Positions 32,081 to 39,977 of a DNA stretch of 64,000 bases are shown one piece after another. Position 1 is the first letter of the stretch, and each line of letters starts with the position of its first letter. A program made the position numbers and the translations under genes. Under the pieces are notes generated by a model. That model was not told where the DNA came from and did no database searches. It saw only the letters and a list, made by a program, of their open reading frames with translations. This stretch comes from Sphingomonas faeni (GTDB lineage: Bacteria; Pseudomonadota; Alphaproteobacteria; Sphingomonadales; Sphingomonadaceae), in contig NZ_JANBVH010000018.1 of assembly GCF_024273235.1 (NCBI RefSeq), forward strand, positions 32,791 to 96,790, written 5' to 3'.

Positions 32081-33316
32081 TTGGTCAAGCATCATATCGC
32101 GCTGGGGTTAGCGAAAGCCCATTCGACCGCCGACACCTCCCGCATCGGGAGCGGCATCGACATCGCTAAAGGGCGCCCGGTCAACCCGGTCACGCTCGTT
32201 CGTCCGCACGCTGCTGCGCGCGCCGCTCGGTTCTTCGTCGAGAAGTTCCCGGGCCGCTCGATGTATGCGGTGAAGGCGAACCCGTCTCCCGAACTCCTGC
32301 AGATCCTGTGGGATAACGGCATCACGCATTACGACGTGGCGTCGATCGCCGAAGTGCGCCTGGTCGCACGGACGCTGCCGCAGGCGACCCTGTGCTTCAT
32401 GCACCCGGTCAAGGCCGAGGAAGCGATTGCCGAGGCGTATTTCACGCACGGCGTCCGCACCTTCAGCCTCGATAGCTTGGAAGAGCTGGACAAGGTCGTT
32501 CGCGCCACCCGCGAAGCTTCGGATCTGACGCTCTGCGTTCGGTTGCGCGTGTCTTCCGAGCATTCAAAGCTGTCGCTGGCGTCGAAGTTCGGTGCTGCCC
32601 CGCATGAAGCCAAGGAGCTGCTGTTCGCGGCTCGCCAGGCAGCGGACGCGCTCGGCATCTGCTTCCATGTTGGCTCGCAGGCGATGACTCCAGAGGCTTA
32701 TTCGAACGCGATGGAGCGCGTCCGTGCGGCGATCGTCGAGGCGGCGGTCACGGTCGACGTGATCGACGTCGGCGGCGGCTTCCCGTCTTCGTATCCCGGC
32801 ATGGAGCCCCCGCCGCTCGAGCATTTCTTCGAGACGATCCACCGTGCGTTCGAATCGCTGCCGGTCAGCTATTCGTCCGAGCTGTGGTGCGAGCCGGGTC
32901 GCGCGCTATGTGCGGAATATTCGTCGATCATCGTGCGCGTCGAAAAGCGTCGCGGGACCGAGCTTTACATCAACGACGGTGCGTATGGCGCGCTGTTCGA
33001 TGCGGCGCATATCGGCTGGCGTTTCCCGACCGAGCTGCTCCGCGAGCCGGACAGCCGTGCGAAGGACATGGAGTTCAGCTTCTATGGTCCGACGTGCGAC
33101 GACATGGACTATATGGTCGGCCCGTTCATGCTGCCCGCGGACACGCAGGCTGGCGATTATATCGAAATCGGCATGCTTGGCGCGTACGGCTCGGCGATGC
33201 GGACCGCGTTCAACGGGTTCGGATCGGATGAGACGGTGATCGTTACGGATGAGCCGATGGTCTCGCTGTACGACGAGCGGTTCCAGGACCTCGCGTCGAA
33301 CGTCGTCAAGCTGTAA
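32081..33316 (+). CDS. Type III PLP-dependent ornithine (diamino acid) decarboxylase
   Basis: The 411-residue alanine-racemase-fold decarboxylase has PLP Lys65 in YAVKANPSPE, HVGSQ, the glycine loop DVGGGFPSSYPG, EPGRALC, and the active-site Cys339 in GPTCDDMD, which is contributed across the dimer. This pattern is that of eukaryotic-type ornithine/lysine decarboxylases making putrescine or cadaverine. TTG at 32081 is the start, nine bases after a GGAGG ribosome site; no ATG fits. The next gene is homospermidine-synthase-like, so ornithine to putrescine is the likely reaction. Confidence 0.9.
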   Translation: MVKHHIALGLAKAHSTADTSRIGSGIDIAKGRPVNPVTLVRPHAAARAARFFVEKFPGRSMYAVKANPSPELLQILWDNGITHYDVASIAEVRLVARTLPQATLCFMHPVKAEEAIAEAYFTHGVRTFSLDSLEELDKVVRATREASDLTLCVRLRVSSEHSKLSLASKFGAAPHEAKELLFAARQAADALGICFHVGSQAMTPEAYSNAMERVRAAIVEAAVTVDVIDVGGGFPSSYPGMEPPPLEHFFETIHRAFESLPVSYSSELWCEPGRALCAEYSSIIVRVEKRRGTELYINDGAYGALFDAAHIGWRFPTELLREPDSRAKDMEFSFYGPTCDDMDYMVGPFMLPADTQAGDYIEIGMLGAYGSAMRTAFNGFGSDETVIVTDEPMVSLYDERFQDLASNVVKL

Positions 33317-33344
33317 CCAACACCCAGTAATCGCTCGCTCTTCG

Positions 33345-33461
33345 TCTTCCCCTCCCGCTCGCGGGAGGGGACCGAGGGGTGGGCGCGCGTTTTCCACATC
33401 CGGCGCGTTCGCGGTGAGCGCGCGCCCACCCCCTAGCCCCCTCCCGCAGGCGGGAGGGGGG
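33345..33461. repeat. Palindromic element, family D (copy 1)
   Basis: The left arm is CCCCTCCCGCTCGCGGGAGGGG, with GGGGTGGGCGCGCG then its inverse CGCGCGCCCACCCCC and CCTCCCGCAGGCGGGAGG. It lies between the decarboxylase and the homospermidine synthase genes, leaving them on one possible transcript with a strong hairpin between. Confidence 0.9.
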
Positions 33462-33478
33462 ATCAGGAGAAATTAGAC

Positions 33479-34543
33479 ATGACCGAAGCCCCCTCCGACA
33501 CCCGCATCGACGCACAGCGCAAGGCGGAACTCCTCTCGACCACCGTCGAGCACATCGACATCAAGAGCTTCGACGCGCGGCCGATCGTCGATGCGATGAA
33601 GAAGATGTCGTTCACCAGCCGCGATCTCGGCCGTGCGACCGACATCTACAACCAGATGCTGGCCGACAAGGACTGCACGATCTTCCTCGTGATCGCGGGC
33701 TCGACGAGCGCCGGCGGGTGCATGGACCTGTATGCCGAACTGCTGCGCAACAACATGATCGACGGCATCGTCGCGACCGGCGCGACGATCGTCGACATGG
33801 ATTTCTTCGAGGGCCTCGGCCACAAGCATTACCAGGCGCTCGAAGTGCCGCACGACGACGTGCTGCGCTCGCTGATGATCGACCGGATCTACGACACCTA
33901 TATCGACGAGGAAGAGCTCCAGCACGTCGATCACACGATCTTTGAGATCGCCGAGACGCTCGAGCCGCGCGCCTATTCGAGCCGCGAATTCATCCGCGAG
34001 ATGGGCAAGTATCTCGTCGAGCACGGCAAGAAGGAGAACAGCCTCGTCAAGCTCGCCTATGAGCATGATGTGCCGATCTTCTGTCCGGCTTTCGTCGACA
34101 GCTCGGCGGGCTTCGGTCTGGTCAAGCATCAGGTCGACGCGGTGAAGTCGGGCAAGCCGTACATGGTCCTCGACGCGATCGCCGACTTCCGCGAGCTCAC
34201 CGAGATCAAGATCAAGGCGGGCACCACCGGGCTTCTCATGATCGGCGGCGGCGTGCCGAAGAACTTCATCCAGGACACCGTGGTTTGCGCCGAGATCCTC
34301 GGGCATGACGACGTGCAGGTCCACAAGTATGCGGTGCAGATAACGGTTGCCGACGTGCGTGACGGTGCGTGCTCGTCGTCGACGCTGCAGGAGGCGGCTT
34401 CGTGGGGCAAGGTGAACACGGGGATCGAGCAGATGGTGTTCGCGGAAGCCGGTTCGGTGATGCCGCTGCTGGCGTCGGACGCGTATCATCGTGGGCTCTG
34501 GAAGGACCGTCCGGTCCGCAAGTGGGGCGCGAGCTTCGACTGA
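33479..34543 (+). CDS. Deoxyhypusine-synthase-like protein, probable homospermidine synthase
   Basis: The 354-residue NAD-dependent protein has the deoxyhypusine synthase fold: STSAGGCMD, the central GGGVPKNFIQDT, HKYAVQITVADVRDGACSSST, and EAASWGKVN with Lys311 in the place of the enzyme-intermediate lysine of the eukaryotic enzyme. Bacteria lack eIF5A hypusination. Bacterial relatives have been described as moving the aminobutyl group of spermidine to putrescine to form homospermidine. The adjacent decarboxylase would supply putrescine, and sphingomonads typically contain sym-homospermidine, so that role is favoured. Confidence 0.82.
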   Translation: MTEAPSDTRIDAQRKAELLSTTVEHIDIKSFDARPIVDAMKKMSFTSRDLGRATDIYNQMLADKDCTIFLVIAGSTSAGGCMDLYAELLRNNMIDGIVATGATIVDMDFFEGLGHKHYQALEVPHDDVLRSLMIDRIYDTYIDEEELQHVDHTIFEIAETLEPRAYSSREFIREMGKYLVEHGKKENSLVKLAYEHDVPIFCPAFVDSSAGFGLVKHQVDAVKSGKPYMVLDAIADFRELTEIKIKAGTTGLLMIGGGVPKNFIQDTVVCAEILGHDDVQVHKYAVQITVADVRDGACSSSTLQEAASWGKVNTGIEQMVFAEAGSVMPLLASDAYHRGLWKDRPVRKWGASFD

Positions 34544-34548
34544 GCCTC

Positions 34549-34675
34549 CGTCATGCCGGGCTCTTCGACTAGCTCAGGAGAGCCTTGTTCTGGCATCCAC
34601 CGCTCCGCATTCTCGCCGAGTTGAGAGTACGCGGAACGGTGGACCCCGGAACAGGTCCGGGGTGACGGGTAGCGA
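34549..34675. repeat. Palindromic intergenic element related to family E
   Basis: CGTCATGCCGGGCTC..CTAGCTCAGGAG and a downstream section with CCACCGCTCCGC..GCGGAACGGTGG and GACCCCGGAACAGGTCCGGGG form nested stems and end in GGTGACGG, echoing the CGTCACC end of family E. It opens the 334-base gap before the MAPEG gene. Confidence 0.7.
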
Positions 34676-34686
34676 GGGCGCTTTAT

Positions 34687-34810
34687 GATCCTCCCCCGCA
34701 AGGGGGAGGTGGCGCGAAGCGACGGAGGGGGAGGCGGCGATACCGTCGGTTCCGTGTCCTCCCCCTCCGTCAGGCAAGTGCCTGCCACCTCCCCCTGGCG
34801 GGGGAGGATT
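34687..34810. repeat. Palindromic element, family B (copy 3)
   Basis: GATCCTCCCCCGCAAGGGGG, GCGACGGAGGGGGAGG and their inverse arms match the other family B copies. Together with the preceding element it fills most of the gap between the homospermidine gene and the MAPEG gene. Confidence 0.9.
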
Positions 34811-34845
34811 AGAGATAGCGTTGCTCCAATCGAGCAATTGTTGCA

Positions 34846-34876
34846 GCCTCCGCCGGATAACCGGGGGAGGCTTTTT
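34846..34876 (+). terminator. Terminator-like hairpin that includes the MAPEG ribosome binding site
   Basis: GCCTCCGCCGG and CCGGGGGAGGC form an eleven-position stem (one mismatch) with an ATAA loop, followed by TTTTT. It has every mark of an intrinsic terminator, yet the MAPEG ATG begins one base after the T-run. The stem's 3' arm contains GGGGAGG, the only ribosome binding site for that gene, at seven bases from the ATG. It could be a terminator for upstream transcription, a translation-hiding leader, or both. Confidence 0.8.
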
Positions 34877-34877
34877 C

Positions 34878-35303
34878 ATGCATAGTGAGATCCTGCGGCC
34901 GATGGTCGTGCTGATCGCTTGGACGCTCGTGATGTTGGTCTGGATGCTCGTCACGCGGCTACCCGCGATGAAGGCGGCGGGGGTCGACATGGGAAAGCTA
35001 GTCGGGACCAAGGCGTCCGACGCCGACCGGTCGTTGCCGCCTCAGGCGCAGTGGAAGGCGCACAATTACAATCACCTGATGGAACAGCCGACGCTGTTCT
35101 ACGCGGTCTGCGCCGTACTCGCGCTGAGCGGCACGGGCAACGGCGTCAACGCGTGGATCGCCTGGGCCTATGTCGGGCTGCGGATCGTGCACAGCCTCGT
35201 GCAGGCTACCAGCAACCGCGTCCGCATCCGCTTCCTGGTCTTCATGATGTCGAGCGTGATGCTGGCCGCGCTGACGCTGCACGCGGCTTTGGCGGTGTTT
35301 TGA
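34878..35303 (+). CDS. MAPEG family membrane protein
   Basis: The 141-residue integral membrane protein of the MAPEG superfamily (eicosanoid and glutathione metabolism) has four hydrophobic segments (roughly residues 9-28, 70-88, 90-108 and 115-140) and the family signature NYNHLMEQPTLFYAV with AYVGLRIVHSL and NRVRIRFLVFM. Bacterial members have poorly known substrates. The ATG at 34878 follows directly on the terminator-like hairpin; an ATG at 34821 would place the hairpin inside the gene. Confidence 0.88.
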   Translation: MHSEILRPMVVLIAWTLVMLVWMLVTRLPAMKAAGVDMGKLVGTKASDADRSLPPQAQWKAHNYNHLMEQPTLFYAVCAVLALSGTGNGVNAWIAWAYVGLRIVHSLVQATSNRVRIRFLVFMMSSVMLAALTLHAALAVF

Positions 35304-35378
35304 GGCGTCGATGCGAATAATCGCCATTCGCGTCATACGCCCCTCCCCCGATCCCGATCGATCGTCTAGAAATCCGGC

Positions 35379-36383
35379 ATGACCTTCGACCGCCGCTCGC
35401 TCCTCGCCCTTCCCCTCGCTGCGGGCCTTGCGCCTGCCGTATTCGCGCGGGGTGGCGCGCAACTGACAGCCGGCCAGCCTCGTGCATCGGAGCTGCCGGT
35501 CTGGCCGCCGGCCGAGCGGTTCGCGCTCTGGCCCGGCATCCCGCAAGGCGCGCCGAACCCTTTGCCGGTCCCGCAGCCGCGCATGCCGCGGTACCCCGAC
35601 GGCTATCGCGATTTCCAGATGCGCGGCGTGGTGCGTCCCGAGGTCGGCGTGTTCCGGCCTGCTCGGCCCGATGGTCGCGCGGTGCTGATCGTGCCCGGTG
35701 GCGGCTATTCGATCACGTCGCTGCGTAACGAGGGCATCGACGTCGCGCGCGTGCTGAACGGTTTCGGGGTCACCGCCTTCGTTTTGAGCTACCGCCTGCC
35801 GGGCGAAGGCTGGGCCGACCGGGCCGACGTGCCGCTCGCCGACGCGCAGCGTGCGATGCGGCTGATCCGCGCCAATGCCCGCAGCTATGGAATCCGGGCG
35901 GAGAAGCTCGGCGTGCTGGGCTTTTCCGCCGGTGGGCACCTTGCCGGATCGCTGACAATATTGCCCGACTTCAAGGCGTACCGGACCGTCGATGCGGCCG
36001 ATCGGCATTCGGCGCGCCCTGCCTGGGCCGGGCTCATGTATGCGGTATCGAACATGGATCCGGGCCGCAGCCATGGCGGATCGCGCGCGAACCTGCTGGG
36101 CCCCGATCCACTGCCGGCCGTGCAGGCTCGCTTTGCGATCGACCGGCAGTTGAAGGCTGGCGACCCGCCGCTGTTCCTGGTCCATGCCGAGGACGACACC
36201 ACGGTCCCGGTCGCGAACAGCGTCGACACGCTGGCCGCCGCGCGCCGCGCCGGCATCCCGGCTGAGGCGCATTTTCTCCAGCATGGCGGGCACGGCTTCG
36301 GCACGCGCCTGTCGCCGCGGTCGCCGGGATCCTTGTGGCCGCAATTGTTCGATCGCTGGATGGGCGAACTGGTCTCGGGGTGA
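35379..36383 (+). CDS. Exported alpha/beta hydrolase (acetyl esterase-like)
   Basis: The 334-residue protein has an N-terminal signal (TFDRRSLLALPLAAGLAPAVFA) with a twin-arginine-like DRRS start. The catalytic elements are PGGGYSITS, the nucleophile elbow LGFSAGGHLAG, the acid in HAEDDTTVP and the His in GGHGFG. This pattern is that of the BD-FAE/acetyl-xylan-esterase-like group that deacetylates polysaccharides. It should act in the periplasm. The substrate is unconfirmed. Confidence 0.85.
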   Translation: MTFDRRSLLALPLAAGLAPAVFARGGAQLTAGQPRASELPVWPPAERFALWPGIPQGAPNPLPVPQPRMPRYPDGYRDFQMRGVVRPEVGVFRPARPDGRAVLIVPGGGYSITSLRNEGIDVARVLNGFGVTAFVLSYRLPGEGWADRADVPLADAQRAMRLIRANARSYGIRAEKLGVLGFSAGGHLAGSLTILPDFKAYRTVDAADRHSARPAWAGLMYAVSNMDPGRSHGGSRANLLGPDPLPAVQARFAIDRQLKAGDPPLFLVHAEDDTTVPVANSVDTLAAARRAGIPAEAHFLQHGGHGFGTRLSPRSPGSLWPQLFDRWMGELVSG

Positions 36384-36452
36384 CGATGTAGGCCAGCATC
36401 GCGGACCTATATGTGCCGGCTGACGTTGATCCTGAAAAATCAGGAGAGCGCG

Positions 36453-36638
36453 ATGACCCGTCCGCATGCCCAACCCCGCGACGTCTTCCATGAAAATGGC
36501 GAGGTGATCATCGACGGGCCGGACGGGGAGATCATCGCGATGACGCCCGAAGCGGCGCTGCGGACCGCTGGGCGGCTGGATGAAGCGGCGCTCGATGAGT
36601 TGATCGCGCGGGCGCAGCGGTCGGCCGCTTCGAACTAG
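36453..36638 (+). CDS. Hypothetical small soluble protein
   Basis: The 61-residue acidic protein (MTRPHAQPRDVFHENGEVII...) has a GGAGA ribosome site ahead of the ATG. It has a beta-strand-like half with DGPDGEIIAMTPEAAL and a helical Ala-rich tail. No family is recognised. It converges on the HAD phosphatase gene with six bases between stops. Confidence 0.65.
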   Translation: MTRPHAQPRDVFHENGEVIIDGPDGEIIAMTPEAALRTAGRLDEAALDELIARAQRSAASN

Positions 36639-36644
36639 GCCCGC

Positions 36645-37307
36645 TCAGCGGGGCGCGAGGACCAATTCGCCGTTGGGCTGCGTCACGACGGATACGTCCC
36701 GATAGTCGACGATCCGTACATGCCGCGCGGCGAGATCATGGGCTGCGCCGTGGGTGGCGGTAATCACCAGCACGTCGGCTCCTGCCGCTTCTCCCGCGGT
36801 GATCCCGGCGGCGGCATCTTCGAACACAAGGCAGTCACCGGCCGCGACGCCGAGCCGTTCGGCCGCGACGAGGAAGCAATCCGGTGCGGGTTTGCCGTTG
36901 GGAATGTCGTCCGCGGCGATCATCGTGGCGGGGATCGGCAGGCCGGCCGCCTTGAGGCGGACCTCGGCCAGCGCGCGGGGGGCCGAGGTGACGATCGTCC
37001 AGCGTTCGGGCGGTAGGCTCGCGAGGAAAGCGGCGGCGCCGGCGATCGGTTCGATGTCGTCGACGTCCTCCATCTCGGCAGCGGTGATCGCGGCGGCTTC
37101 GGCGACCGGGTCGACGCCGGGCAGGTTCAGGCGTCGGACGGTCTCGACCGATTGCACGCCGTGGATCGTCGGCACGAACGTCGCGGCATCGAGGCCATGC
37201 GCGATCGCCCATTTGGTCCAGGTGCGCTCGGCGGAGGCGATCGAGGTGAGGATCGTGCCGTCCATGTCGAACAGGAACGCGGCGTAGCGGCGGGTGGGAA
37301 GAGTCAT
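36645..37307 (-). CDS. HAD-IA family phosphatase
   Basis: The 220-residue haloacid-dehalogenase-like hydrolase has the nucleophile motif FDMDGTILTS, the Ser/Thr motif IVTSAP, the Lys motif NGKPAPDCF and the metal motif VFEDAAAG. The helical cap lies between motif one and two. It resembles sugar-phosphate phosphatases such as YfbT; the true substrate is unknown. The ATG at 37307 places the first motif at about residue 14. Confidence 0.88.
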   Translation of the reverse strand: MTLPTRRYAAFLFDMDGTILTSIASAERTWTKWAIAHGLDAATFVPTIHGVQSVETVRRLNLPGVDPVAEAAAITAAEMEDVDDIEPIAGAAAFLASLPPERWTIVTSAPRALAEVRLKAAGLPIPATMIAADDIPNGKPAPDCFLVAAERLGVAAGDCLVFEDAAAGITAGEAAGADVLVITATHGAAHDLAARHVRIVDYRDVSVVTQPNGELVLAPR

Positions 37308-37400
37308 GCGGAGGCTCGTGGGGGAGGTTTGGATATTGGGCAAGGCGGTTTGGTTCAGTGCTCCGCACCACTCCGGCAACCTACCACCCCGGCAATCTTC

Positions 37401-37521
37401 CACCCCGGCGAAGGCCGGGGCCCAATTGGCATGTCAGAGGTAACAACGCGCTGCCCTTAATCAGAGTCGTCCCCCAATTGGGCCCCGGCCTTCGCCGGGG
37501 TGGTGGTGGTGGTGGTGGTGG
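37401..37521. repeat. Palindromic element of family E type followed by a GGT microsatellite
   Basis: The arms are CACCCCGGCGAAGGCCGGGG with CCCAATTGG at the left and CCAATTGGG with CCCCGGCCTTCGCCGGGGTG at the right. The right arm runs directly into about seven GGT repeats (37500-37521). It lies between the convergent-side CsbD terminator and the HAD gene's upstream region. Confidence 0.85.
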
Positions 37522-37532
37522 GCAACGTCGCA

Positions 37533-37568
37533 CAAAGAAAAGGCCGCTCCGGTTTCCCGAAGCGGCCA
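37533..37568 (-). terminator. Rho-independent terminator of the csbD-like gene
   Basis: Read on the minus strand, GGCCGCT and AGCGGCC pair around a 12-base loop (with partial CCGG pairing) and are followed by TTTTCTTT. It starts about 25 bases after the csbD-like stop codon, the expected place for an intrinsic terminator. Confidence 0.85.
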
Positions 37569-37591
37569 ATATTCCTACATCAAGCTAAAGC

Positions 37592-37774
37592 TTAGATGTC
37601 GTCGCCGAGTGCGCCCTTGACGCTGCCCTTGACATTCTGCGCAGTGCCCTTGGCCTGCTGCGCCTCGCCTTCGGCTACCAGCTTCTCGTTGTCGGTCGCC
37701 TTGCCGACGGCTTCCTTGACGTTACCTGCAACCTTGTTGCCTGCTGCTGCGACCTTGTCGGTGAACTCGCCCAT
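37592..37774 (-). CDS. CsbD family stress protein
   Basis: The 60-residue hydrophilic protein, MGEFTDKVAAAGNKVAGNVKE..., consists of Lys/Ala/Gly-rich amphipathic repeats (NKVAGNVKEAVGKAT, AKGTAQNVKGSVKGALGD) typical of CsbD/YjbJ proteins, which accumulate under general stress and in stationary phase. It has its own terminator. The ATG at 37774 is preferred over an upstream ATG at 37807 because it begins the conserved repeat directly. Confidence 0.88.
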   Translation of the reverse strand: MGEFTDKVAAAGNKVAGNVKEAVGKATDNEKLVAEGEAQQAKGTAQNVKGSVKGALGDDI

Positions 37775-37898
37775 CAGAGCCTCCACTTGCTTTTGCGGGC
37801 CCGCCAACCGGGCCGCTTGAACTTGCTAAGGTATAACGGCCGTCTTTACCGTGGGTTCCGTGACGTTTGCGTCATGACGCGGTTTGAAACCGGGCGAA

Positions 37899-38906
37899 TC
37901 AGATCAGCCCCGCCAGCGGGCTCGACGGATCGGCATAGCGGCGCTGGCCCATCCGCCCGGCGCGGTAGGCGAGCCGGCCCGATTCGACCGCGGCCTTCAT
38001 CGCCGCCGCCATCATCAGCGGGTCCTTCGCCTCGGCGATCGCGGTGTTCATCAGCACGCCGTCGCACCCGAGCTCCATCGCCACAGCCGCGTCCGACGCG
38101 GTGCCGACGCCGGCATCGACCAGCACGGGCACCCCTGCCCCCTCGACGATCAGCCGGATCGTCACGCGGTTCTGGATACCGAGTCCCGAGCCGATCGGCG
38201 CGCCCAGCGGCATGATCGCGACCGCGCCGGCGTTCTCCAGGCGCTTGGTGGCGATCGGATCGTCGACGCAATAGACCATCGGCTTGAAGCCTTCGTTGGC
38301 GAGGATCTCGGTCGCGCGCAGCGTCTCGACCATGTCCGGATAGAGCGTCTTCGCCTCGCCGAGCACCTCGAGCTTCACCAGCTCCCAGCCGCCCGCCTCG
38401 CGCGCCAGCCGCAGCGTGCGAATCGCCGATTCGGCATCGAAGCAGCCGGCGGTGTTGGGCAGGTAGGTGATCTTCTTCGGGTCGATGAAGTCGGTCAGCA
38501 TCGGCGCGTTGCGATCCGATACGTTGACGCGGCGGACGGCGACCGTGACGATCTCGGCGCCCGACGCCTCGACCGCAGCGGCGTTCTGCGCGAAATCCTT
38601 GTATTTGCCGGTGCCGACGATCAGTCGCGACTTGAAGGTCTTGCCGGCGACCGTCCAGCTGTCCTCGTGCCCGCTATCCCCATGGTCGCCGCCGCCGACG
38701 AAGTGCACGATCTCGAGGTCGTCGCCGTCCTCGACCATCACGTTAGCCAGCGTCGAGCGCGGCACGACCTCCATGTTCCGCTCGACCGCGATCTTCTCAG
38801 GCACGAGGCCGAGTTCGGTCGCGAGCTCGGCGAGGCTCAGCCCCGCGGTGACGCGCTTGTGCTCGCCGTTGACGGTGATCGAGACGGTGCCGTCGGAATG
38901 GGGCAT
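37899..38906 (-). CDS. thiG: ThiS-ThiG fusion (sulfur carrier and thiazole synthase)
   Basis: This is one 335-residue polypeptide. Residues 1 to about 68 are a ThiS beta-grasp domain ([26 protein letters not shown]) ending in VHFVGGG. A ten-residue acidic/His linker ([10 protein letters not shown]) follows, and then a full ThiG barrel ([47 protein letters not shown]). ThiG makes thiazole phosphate with sulfur carried on the ThiS C-terminal glycine. In this fusion that glycine is internal, so cleavage or an altered mechanism is needed. No TPP riboswitch is visible upstream. Confidence 0.92.
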   Translation of the reverse strand: MPHSDGTVSITVNGEHKRVTAGLSLAELATELGLVPEKIAVERNMEVVPRSTLANVMVEDGDDLEIVHFVGGGDHGDSGHEDSWTVAGKTFKSRLIVGTGKYKDFAQNAAAVEASGAEIVTVAVRRVNVSDRNAPMLTDFIDPKKITYLPNTAGCFDAESAIRTLRLAREAGGWELVKLEVLGEAKTLYPDMVETLRATEILANEGFKPMVYCVDDPIATKRLENAGAVAIMPLGAPIGSGLGIQNRVTIRLIVEGAGVPVLVDAGVGTASDAAVAMELGCDGVLMNTAIAEAKDPLMMAAAMKAAVESGRLAYRAGRMGQRRYADPSSPLAGLI

Positions 38907-38930
38907 GGGTGCGTGGTCCACTATAGCGAC

Positions 38931-38960
38931 GGCACGGCTCGACTTGTCGCGAGCCGTGCC
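38931..38960. promoter_or_regulatory. Perfect 11-bp inverted repeat upstream of the thiS-thiG fusion
   Basis: GGCACGGCTCG and CGAGCCGTGCC pair perfectly around an eight-base loop. It starts 24 bases before the thiS-thiG ATG, in the 133-base gap shared with the divergent aroQ. There is no T-run on either side, so an operator or a leader hairpin is likelier than a terminator. The function is not shown. Confidence 0.6.
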
Positions 38961-39039
38961 TGTAAGGAATGCCGTGACGCGCATATAGGGATCGCTTCGC
39001 CGGCCCCGCAACCGACCTGCAACCGAAAGGCTATCGCTC

Positions 39040-39474
39040 TTGCCAGATACCGTTTTCGTCCTGAACGGCCCCAACCTCAACCTGCTGGGGACGCGCGAGC
39101 CGGAGATCTATGGCGACGAGACGCTCGACGATATCGCCGGGATGCTGGAGGATCGTGCGCGCGAACTCGACCTGACGATCGACATGCGCCAGTCGAATCA
39201 CGAGGGGCACCTCGTCGACTGGCTGCACGAGGCGCAGGCGCGCGGTGCGAAGGCCGTGATCCTCAACGCGGGTGCGTTCACGCATACCTCGGTCGCGGTC
39301 CACGACGCGATCAAGGGCGTGAAGACGCCGGTGATCGAAGTGCATCTTTCCAATCCCCACACGCGCGAATCGTTCAGGCACGTAAGCCTGGTCGGCCAGG
39401 CGGCGAAGGGAACGATCGCGGGTTTTGGCGCGCTTTCGTATCTGCTCGCGCTTGAAGCCGTCGCACGGTTCTGA
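39040..39474 (+). CDS. aroQ: Type II 3-dehydroquinate dehydratase
   Basis: The 144-residue dodecameric enzyme carries out the third shikimate step. It has [19 protein letters not shown] (the lid arginine and catalytic Tyr), [27 protein letters not shown] and [17 protein letters not shown]. The start is TTG at 39040, nine bases after GAAAGG; there is no ATG before the conserved LNGPNLN. It leads directly into accB and accC, a grouping often seen in alphaproteobacteria. Confidence 0.94.
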   Translation: MPDTVFVLNGPNLNLLGTREPEIYGDETLDDIAGMLEDRARELDLTIDMRQSNHEGHLVDWLHEAQARGAKAVILNAGAFTHTSVAVHDAIKGVKTPVIEVHLSNPHTRESFRHVSLVGQAAKGTIAGFGALSYLLALEAVARF

Positions 39475-39488
39475 CAGGAGGCCCCGCC

Positions 39489-39977
39489 ATGACCGACAAT
39501 ACAGAAAACCCCGGTGCAATGCAGGTCGACGTGACCCTGGTGCGCCAGCTCGCCGAACTGCTCGACACCACGCAGCTGACCGAAATCGAGGTCGAGGACG
39601 GCTCGCGCCGGATTCGCGTCGCGCGGAAGGCCGCTCAGGCTGCGCCCGTCGCGCATTACGCGCCGGCGCCCGCCCCGGCCCCCGTCTCCGCACCGCTGTC
39701 GATCCCGCAGGCCGAGGTCGGCGCGTCCGCTCCAGCGACCAGCGCGAGCGCGGTCAAGTCGCCGATGGTCGGCACCGTCTATCTCGCCGCCAACCCCGAG
39801 GCGAAGCCGTTCTCGACGGTCGGCCAGAAGGTCGCGGCGGGCGACACGCTGCTGATCATCGAGGCGATGAAGGTGATGAACACGATCGTCGCGCCCTCGG
39901 CCGGCACCGTGACCGCGATCCTGGTCGAGAACGGCCAGCCGGTCGAGTTCGACCAGCCCCTCGTCGTGGTCGAATAA
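39489..39977 (+). CDS. accB: Acetyl-CoA carboxylase biotin carboxyl carrier protein
   Basis: The 162-residue protein carries biotin on Lys128 in EAMKVMN, within the C-terminal lipoyl/biotinyl fold ([10 protein letters not shown]..). An Ala/Pro-rich flexible linker ([12 protein letters not shown]) joins it to the N-terminal helical part that contacts the carboxylase. An AGGAGG ribosome site precedes the ATG. The stop overlaps the accC start (TAATG). Confidence 0.96.
   Translation: MTDNTENPGAMQVDVTLVRQLAELLDTTQLTEIEVEDGSRRIRVARKAAQAAPVAHYAPAPAPAPVSAPLSIPQAEVGASAPATSASAVKSPMVGTVYLAANPEAKPFSTVGQKVAAGDTLLIIEAMKVMNTIVAPSAGTVTAILVENGQPVEFDQPLVVVE

Noticed and set aside
38907..39039. Possible TPP riboswitch before thiS-thiG
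   Set aside because: Neither the CUGAGA core nor the ACCUGAUC-type element is present on either strand; only a simple dyad is seen.
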